Shown here piece by piece: positions 58,013 to 64,000 of a stretch of 64,000 bases of DNA. The DNA comes from Carnegiea gigantea (lineage: Eukaryota > Streptophyta > Magnoliopsida > Caryophyllales > Cactaceae), in contig JAKOGI010000344.1 of assembly GCA_029747015.1 (NCBI GenBank), positions 22,501 to 86,500 on the forward strand, in the 5' to 3' direction. A program made the translations under genes and the position numbers. Below the pieces are notes generated by a model. The model was not told the origin of the DNA. It saw only the letters and a program-made list of their open reading frames with translations, and did no database searches. Every line of letters starts with the position of its first letter. Positions within the stretch are counted from its first letter, which is position 1.

Positions 58013-59375
58013 CAACAACAACAACAATAATTCCCAGCATAGATTCCGCTTATGCGAGGTCGAGGAAGATCCAGATGTAGGTAATCTTACCCCCCATGCA
58101 CATTACTGCTTGTAGAAAGGTCGTTTCTAATAGACCCCCATAAAAAGATTTTAGAAAAGTGCTTTAGAAATTGAAAGAATGTTGGGTAAAACTCATTTAG
58201 CCACATAGGGCATAATTACTAAAAAAGAAAAAAAAAACATATATTAACATGAACGATAGCTGTGGGGTAAGCATTTTGTTTACCTTGAGCAGCGAGCGGC
58301 ATCATCAACTAATCTGGCTTATAACAATGGGCACCACAGTTGTGAAGAGAGCACGACTCAAGCGATCGAATGAACAATAATAAAACTCCTGCTAAGTTCA
58401 ATCTACCAGCCTACATGAAGGTATCATACCCGAAAAGAAATAATAGTTAGTACAACACAACAACAAACACTGCGTAACACACAAGCCAGAGGAAGGGCTA
58501 GAAGTATGCTACCTATGATCTTCAACCTTAATTGTAGATCTCTACAAACTTCTAGCCTGGGCCATATCCTCCATTAGATCTACTGATTTCAAATAATTTC
58601 TAATCACCTCATGTCAATTTTTCTTTGGCTGTCCTTTACCTCTTTTACACCCTGAGAGGTCAATCTTCTTGCACCTTAGAGGTCAATCTTCGCACACCTC
58701 CTAATTGGTACATTCTCACTCTTTCTTTTAACATGACAAATCCATCTTAGGCTAGTATTTCTCAGCTTATCTTCTATAAAATACAACTTCTACCTTCTCT
58801 CTAATCTTCATTCTTAATTCTATCCAATCTTGTATGTCCACACATCCATATAATCACCCTCATCTCTGCTATTATTAATCTCTGTACTTGAAACTTCTTG
58901 ACTAGCCAACACTCTAAACCATATAGCAAAGCTGGTCTGACTACCATACGATAAACTTTCGCTTTCAATCCTATAGGAATTTTCTTATCGCATAGTACTC
59001 CGAACGCATTCCTCCATTTTTGCCAACCCGCTCTAATACGATGATTAATATCTTCGTCAATATCTCCTTTCGCCTCAACGATCGACCCCAAATACATGAA
59101 CTTCCTGGCGGTTGGTATTGCCACACCACCCATGGTGATCGCTTCTCCACTTGCTTCGTCACCACTGAACCCACATCGTAAGTATTTAGTTTTCAACCTG
59201 CTCAATCTAAAACCCCTAGATTCTAATGTATGTCTCCACTGCTCTAACTTTCTATTAAGACCATTGCTAGTCTCATCGATAATAACAATATCATTCGCGA
59301 ATAGCGTATACCAAGGTACTTCGTCCTAGATCTCTTTTGTGAGCACATCCATCAGAATAACGAACAGGAACGGGC
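58013..59375 (-). mobile_element. 5'-truncated LINE (RTE-like), second copy
   Basis: On the minus strand it ends in a (TTG)n-type tail (plus strand 'caacaacaacaacaataa' at 58013), the same class of tail as the 22.5-kb LINE; the following 'gatccagatgtagg' is shared. The reverse transcriptase remnant spans 58801-59320: YTLFANDIV-like around 59290-59310 (catalytic FADD changed to FAND), then LKTKYLRCGFSGDEASGE and GWQKWRNAFGVLCDKKIP. It carries stops. It is flanked by about 90-base direct repeats (57923-58012 and 59376-59466). Confidence 0.85.
58801..59335 (-). pseudogene. LINE reverse transcriptase C-terminal remnant
   Basis: The longest frame, 134 codons at 58801-59205, shows the region behind the polymerase active site (VAIPTARKFMYLGSIVEAKG, then RAGWQKWRNAFGVLCDKKIP, then MRVIIWMCGHTRLDRIKNED). 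It matches the corresponding part of the first LINE ([18 protein letters not shown]). The polymerase core upstream is lost by truncation. Confidence 0.85.
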
Positions 59376-59466
59376 TTAAATTTGTGAGCAAATGAGGTCG
59401 ATTTCTATGAGCATAGGTTAGAATTTAGACTTTTTTTCCTTGTAGTAAGTGGACGCATGGCTAATA
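59376..59466 (+). repeat. Right copy of the 90-bp direct repeat
   Basis: It starts 'ttaaatttgtgagcaaatga' and ends 'cgcatggctaata'. About 90% identical by hand count to 57923-58012. Confidence 0.85.
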
Positions 59467-59661
59467 AATTTAACAAATGGGAAAATCACTTTCATGCACT
59501 TATGAAGAAAAAGAGAAATTTCGCAAAACTGAGCAACCAAGCAGGAGAAGAATTGTGAGAGTAATGTGCTGGTGTGCTTATTCCCGCTTTTATTTGTGGG
59601 AAGGAAAGGGTATAACATAAAAACCAACGCAAAATAATGAGAGGATGAAATCATACATGAG

Positions 59662-60012
59662 AGTGTTTGGCAAACTATTTTTTGGATAGCTTTTTGGCCA
59701 AAGATAATTTTTGGATCAAAATTAACTGTTTGACCTAAATAAAAAGTTAATTTTGATATTTGGTAAAATGACTTTTTGGAATGGTTTTTTGAGTCTAAAA
59801 AGTTAATTTGAAAAAACTAATTCTATTAGCTTTTTTGGAAGAGCTTTTTTTTAGATTTAGCGTTTTGTTTCACAACATTATCAGAAATAGTTAATCTTAC
59901 CAAACAGTTTTTCTACAAATAAATAATTCAAACAATAATAGAAACAGTTGATTCAAACAACTAACATCTAACACAAACAACTAATAGCTAACTACTGTTT
60001 GCCAAATAGGAT
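59662..60012. mobile_element. hAT-like MITE (copy 2)
   Basis: It starts 'agtgtttggcaaact' and ends 'gtttgccaaatagga', inverted relative to one another. CATGAG lies outside both ends (59656-59661 and 60013-60018). The interior resembles 57534-57876, including 'aaacagtttttctacaa'. It is non-autonomous. Confidence 0.72.
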
Positions 60013-60018
60013 CATGAG

Positions 60019-61265
60019 CATACTGTTCTTAGGGCATTAATATATATACCATTCATTCGAGGCTCCATTAGCATGCAAATGATCATGTAAAATTCTGACA
60101 TGTAATTGGTTGGTACATACATGTATCCGATCACATTACCTATTCTCAATTTTAAGCTTAACCAAGCTTAACTGATAAGTAAATTTGCTATTAACAACTT
60201 GAATAAAGTGTATCAAAGAGCATGAGATCCAATCATAAATAAAATGATAGGCAAGGACAACCATATTATTTTTGTAATTGTATTTGTGATGATTTAAAAT
60301 AGTAATAAAATGTTTTTACTTGAATTCAACCCACTTGATAAATCTTAACGACTTTATAATTCTTCATCTACAGCTAACCTACTCTAGTATTAGGTACCTA
60401 CATTCTCACGTGTTAATTATTTAAGTCCATGAGTAAGTGGGTTTGAAACAATTTAGAACGAATCATTTAATTGCTCATCGAAACATCCATATTGCATATA
60501 GCAAATGTTAAAGCCAAAATAGCACATTTTAAAGTTTTATACCACGCACATTATAGATATTATCAACACCATGAAACAAATTCATTGAGAAATATTTAAG
60601 TAAACTAGTCAAAATATGTCATTTTTGCGTCCCAATTTGAACCTAGGCATGTTTGTTTTTATACCTAGTTTGCATCATGCTAATATTTGCCAACTTATTC
60701 GACCCAAATGACCTGAACTTATGATTGATTGAGAGATCCAAGATAAATCAAAACCAATTTAAACGTGACATCCAAATTGACTTAACTCAAATTATACATA
60801 ACGTAAAATTTCTCAACAAATTTTTTTTCTTTACAAGTTTATTGGATAAAAACCAGTTTATTAAAAGTCAATCCTAATAACTAAGATAATATAATTGGGG
60901 CCTAAAATGCATCTTAATTTTCATTATCTTTTAATGTGCATTCAACTTAAATTTAAACCGAATAACCTATTTATCAAGTCTGTCGTAGAGGGCATGGAAC
61001 AAGCAGGTTGCAGTGAAGGATGTTTCAAGGAGGGCAGGGGCTTTGTTGTCGTTTAGGGCCACCACACTCAGAAGCAGCGTCCAAAATTACCATCTTCCAT
61101 ATCCGAGGCCAGAAAGCCCTCCTCCTCCCTTTGTGACAATAGCATAGAAAATACTTCGACTTTAAGCAATCCTCTAACAACTAAAATTTCAAAAAAAGAA
61201 AAAAAAAAAAGAAAACAAGGAATAGAAGCGAATAAAATCAACCATAAAAATCCAATTTGCTGCTT
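60019..61265. other. Intergenic region upstream of the IST1-like gene
   Basis: It is AT-rich, with no frame I recognise. The last 250 bases are richer in G/C (from about 60980) and probably form the promoter of the IST1-like gene. Confidence 0.5.
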
Positions 61266-61350
61266 GCTTCGAATTTTGACACGGCCTATTTTCTCCCTTC
61301 AGTTCTTCTTCGTTGTGTTTGTGTGCTCTCGAAACAAGGCAGCCAAGCAG

Positions 61351-61509
61351 GTGAGTTTCTCTTTCTTCTATGCCAATCATCAGTTTCTGGGTGAAATATG
61401 AACTGGGCATCTTAGATCTTTGTCTAAATTGCAATGATTGTATTGATGTTAAAATTTCGTCTTCTGGGTTGCTTAGGTGTTTCTCTGATCGGTTGATTTG
61501 CGGGCTCAG
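61351..61509 (+). other. Probable intron in the 5' leader of the IST1-like gene
   Basis: GCCAAGCAG|GTGAGTTTC at 61350/61351 is a strong donor and TTGCGGGCTCAG| ending at 61509 a good acceptor, ten bases before the start codon. A leader exon of unknown start lies upstream. Inferred from splice consensus only. Confidence 0.55.
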
Positions 61510-61518
61510 ATTTTCATC

Positions 61519-64000
61519 ATGTCGATGCTTGATTCCTTCCTCACTAAGAGCTTCAAGGCTTCCAAATGGTAACCTTTTCCCCTTTCATGGAATTTTGATC
61601 ATTTTAACAATAGAAATTTCCTTTTTAGTGGGTAATTGTTCTTGTTTTTGAAATTGTTTGAAGAAAAATCAGATGGGGTTTTTAGGGTTTTTTCTTCATT
61701 GCTAAAGTTTAGACAATTTGCGTGTGAGATGGGTTTGTATAAATTCTGATGGGTATCCTTTTTTTTTTTTTTTTTCCTTTTCCTCAGTAAAACATTGCTG
61801 AAACTTACAATTCCGAGAATAAAGTTGTTGAGGAACCGCAAAGAGCTTAGTCTCAAGCAAATGCGGAGGGACATTGCTAAGCTTCTTGAAACTGGTCAAG
61901 AAGCTACTGCTAGAATTCGGGTTAGTCCTGTGGTCCCTTGATCTGACAATGGTGGTTGAAAGAGGTTTTGTGATATTGCCATTAGTGTTACCTTTTCAAT
62001 GTTTGATTGCTAATTTTAGGTTGAGCATATAATAAGAGAGGAAAACATGATGGCTGCTCAAGAGATCATTGAGTTGTTCTGTGAGCTTATAGCAGTCCGT
62101 CTTCCCATTATTGAGGCCCAGAGGTTTGATATTCTTCCCTCCCTTATGATTAAAAGTAAAAGAAGACAATGCCATTAACTAGTGAGGTGATCTGATGGTG
62201 AATTAGCGTTGCATTTAGTTTGATGTAATTTAATGCAACCAACCTTATAATGCAATTATGGTTGCATGTTTTGTGGTAATCATGAATACCAACTAATTGT
62301 TCTAATACTCGGTTAAATAAAAATGATAATGGAACCACAATTGAGCTATGTTACTGCGACTGTTCATTTTGCTTCAAGTACCTGTGTTGGACACTCGCCA
62401 CTCGGACGTGGGTAAACACACTCAACACTTTATTTTAGACCAAAAATGTGCAATTTTTTTAAAAAAATTGCAGAGTTCGACACGATACCCGCGTCGGACG
62501 CTTATACTTGAACATGGGTATGAACAAGTCCGAGTAGCATAGCAATTGAGAATTCTTTTTGCATTACAAGGTTGATTATGCCCGATCAAACAAGCCATCC
62601 TAGTGTTGAAATCCTGATATATGTTGTCCTGCTGTAAACAGGAAGGATTTCCTCTGCGAATTGGTGAACTTTGTCTGTTAAATGTAATGTTCATTATATT
62701 AGTGCCACAACTCTAGTGATACTTTCTATTGATTGTGTCCAATTGAGAGATGGGCAAGGTGGCGAACAGGGGCAAGGTGGCGCTGGGGCTGGGGGAGGGC
62801 AGCAAAGGGATAGCAACCCCAGTTGTAGCCCGGGTGGGGTGTGGGAGAGAGGAGGGAGACGCACGATAGGAACTCCTTTTTTTTGGGGAGGGGGGTGGGG
62901 ACTGAGGCTTACAGCCTATGGTGTGTTCGTTGAGTGCATGAGTGGGACGTGCTTCAGGCTTACCTTGCTGCATGAACATGGGCTCACAGTGTGACGGCTG
63001 GGATTCAACATTAGTAATGTATATATTTCACATTGCAATATGTCTTTTCTGAACCCATTCCTCTTCAGTGTCTTTTAGATGTATGTTCTTGCTTTGCATT
63101 AACGTCACTCCTTCCTAGCATTCCTCTTAATGAGATTAATAGCTTCCTTCAAAATTTGGAGCCTAGCATTTGAGACACAAAAATATCTTATGAATTATGA
63201 TAGGAAAACTGTGCATTTTTTGGTGTCTTTTTCTTTTGCCTCATAGGTGTTTGCTTTCAGGCTTTAAACAACTGATTGACAATCGGTCACTTAAGAACTT
63301 GACAGAATTGTGACAAGGTCACTTAAGGAGTTGCTTTCTCCACACACCTTATTTCCCCACTGCCTTGTTCTCTCCCTCTCTGAAGAATTCGATAGGCCGG
63401 GGCCCCTTATCCTAGCATTGTTGCACTGCAACGTAGAGGTGGAGCCGAGAAGAGAAAGTAGAACCATGCAAAAGAGCTAACAAAAATGTGGACATATCCA
63501 TCTCTATGTTCATGTCGATCAGACTTTCGATTTGAATGGTATCATCAGATGGTGGTTTTATAGTGCTAGTGGCAACTGTTTATAGTTGGACCACCAAGCG
63601 AGAAAACAATAAAATTGACCAAATTCATCATTGCTGTGCATTTATTGGCATTTTCTAGTGTGAATGATGGCATGTTATGGGGTTCAGAGGTGGTTCCCAA
63701 CTTCCCTTGGCATCAATTTCATTCATTCAGACTAGCAGCTCATGAAACAGTTCTTAGAAGAAGCATGCTGTGGTGTTCGGATAACATCAGTTTCACACAT
63801 TTTTGACCCAAAATCAACTTTTTTTTTTTAAAAATATTTTTTCTGTTTCTCCTCTCCTCACCAGGAGGGAAGACATGATTGTGTTTTCCTTGCTTTTGAA
63901 TGAAAAGGCACTCAACGTGCTATGTACTGTTCTGTTTTTACAAATGTGTCTATTGCTAATTGTAATTGCCGTTCTTTCTCTAATTGAAATAAATTCCATT
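61519..64000 (+). CDS. IST1-like protein (regulator of Vps4/ESCRT-III), partial, first three coding exons
   Basis: IST1-family proteins (DUF292) bind ESCRT-III and regulate Vps4 during multivesicular-body formation at endosomes. Coding exons are 61519-61568, 61788-61920 and 62020-62123, all with GT...AG borders and a continuous frame (95 codons plus two bases). The protein begins MSMLDSFLTKSFKASKCKTL, followed by LKLTIPRIKLLRNRKEL, LETGQEATARIRVEHIIREE and IELFCELIAVRLPIIEAQR. This is the N-terminal half of the Ist1 fold (helices 1-3). The next exon, expected to start with a 'CPLDLKEAISS'-like sequence, is not found before the window ends, so the gene continues past 64000 behind an intron of at least 1.9 kb. 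Which ISTL member it is cannot be decided. A leader intron is likely (61351-61509). The end coordinate is the window edge. Confidence 0.9.
62124..64000 (+). other. Intron 3 of the IST1-like gene (unfinished)
   Basis: No further exon is recognised. 62745-62890 is GC-rich with purine runs such as 'gcaaggtggcg' repeated and a T8-G4 tract at 62877, which differs from the AT-rich surroundings. The frame at 62671-62994 has glycine- and serine-rich low-complexity content and no domain. A short candidate exon after an AG at 62640 leads to an early stop and was rejected. Confidence 0.5.

Noticed and set aside
62641..62682. Possible fourth exon of the IST1-like gene (RKDFLCELVNFVC, stop)
   Set aside because: It gives a premature stop and lacks the conserved Ist1 continuation expected after AQR; the real exon is probably beyond the window.
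1..64000. CRISPR arrays, bacterial operons, riboswitches, origins
   Set aside because: None is seen; the DNA is plant nuclear, and the direct repeats present are LTRs, MITEs, LINE duplications or tandem repeats without regular spacers.

Overview
This window is nuclear DNA from a flowering plant. It is AT-rich, with long introns using GT...AG borders, plant gene families (a CYP78A-type cytochrome P450, the nuclear-encoded organellar maturase nMAT2, an IST1-like protein, the 20S proteasome alpha-2 subunit) and nested plant retrotransposons. I cannot assign a species from the sequence.

Layout. 1-1467 is intergenic sequence with a repeat-like look. 1704-12923 (+) is a complete 11-exon proteasome alpha-2 gene; its exons join to exactly 235 codons plus stop. 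17603-27973 is a full-length but dead Ty1/copia retrotransposon flanked by a 5-bp duplication (GGATT). It has itself been hit twice: by a 2.65-kb solo LTR (18108-20755, duplication ATAGT) in the start of gag, and by a 5'-truncated LINE on the minus strand (22488-25072, about 13-bp duplication) in the integrase. 28-31.5 kb holds decayed coding remnants, including two RNase H-like pieces. 32475-34260 (+) is an intact two-exon CYP78A-type P450 with its own TATA box. 34.3-44 kb is intergenic, with several small DNA-transposon-like elements, tandem repeats and a hairpin. 44044-44115 is a tRNA-His(GUG)-like gene. 44.1-53.8 kb is intergenic, including a degraded LTR element (about 49774-52854) whose interior carries a captured, broken RRM of polypyrimidine-tract-binding-protein type, and whose 3' LTR is split by a 1-kb inverted-repeat element. 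53876-56080 (-) is the intronless nMAT2 gene. 57.5-60.0 kb is a transposon cluster: two related hAT-like MITEs on either side of a second truncated LINE that is flanked by about 90-bp direct repeats. 61519 to the window end (+) holds the first three coding exons of an IST1-like gene that continues beyond the window.

The genes are unrelated housekeeping or developmental genes and do not form a pathway: protein turnover (proteasome), oxidative metabolism and organ growth (CYP78A), mitochondrial intron splicing (nMAT2), and ESCRT/multivesicular-body regulation (IST1-like). Most of the remaining DNA is mobile-element debris. The window is best read as a small insertion history plus four genes; I found no clear evidence of a wholly new system. 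The most unusual items are the captured RRM, the 90-bp target duplication, a 42-bp-arm hairpin, and recurrent poly(C)-poly(A) tracts present in both orientations.
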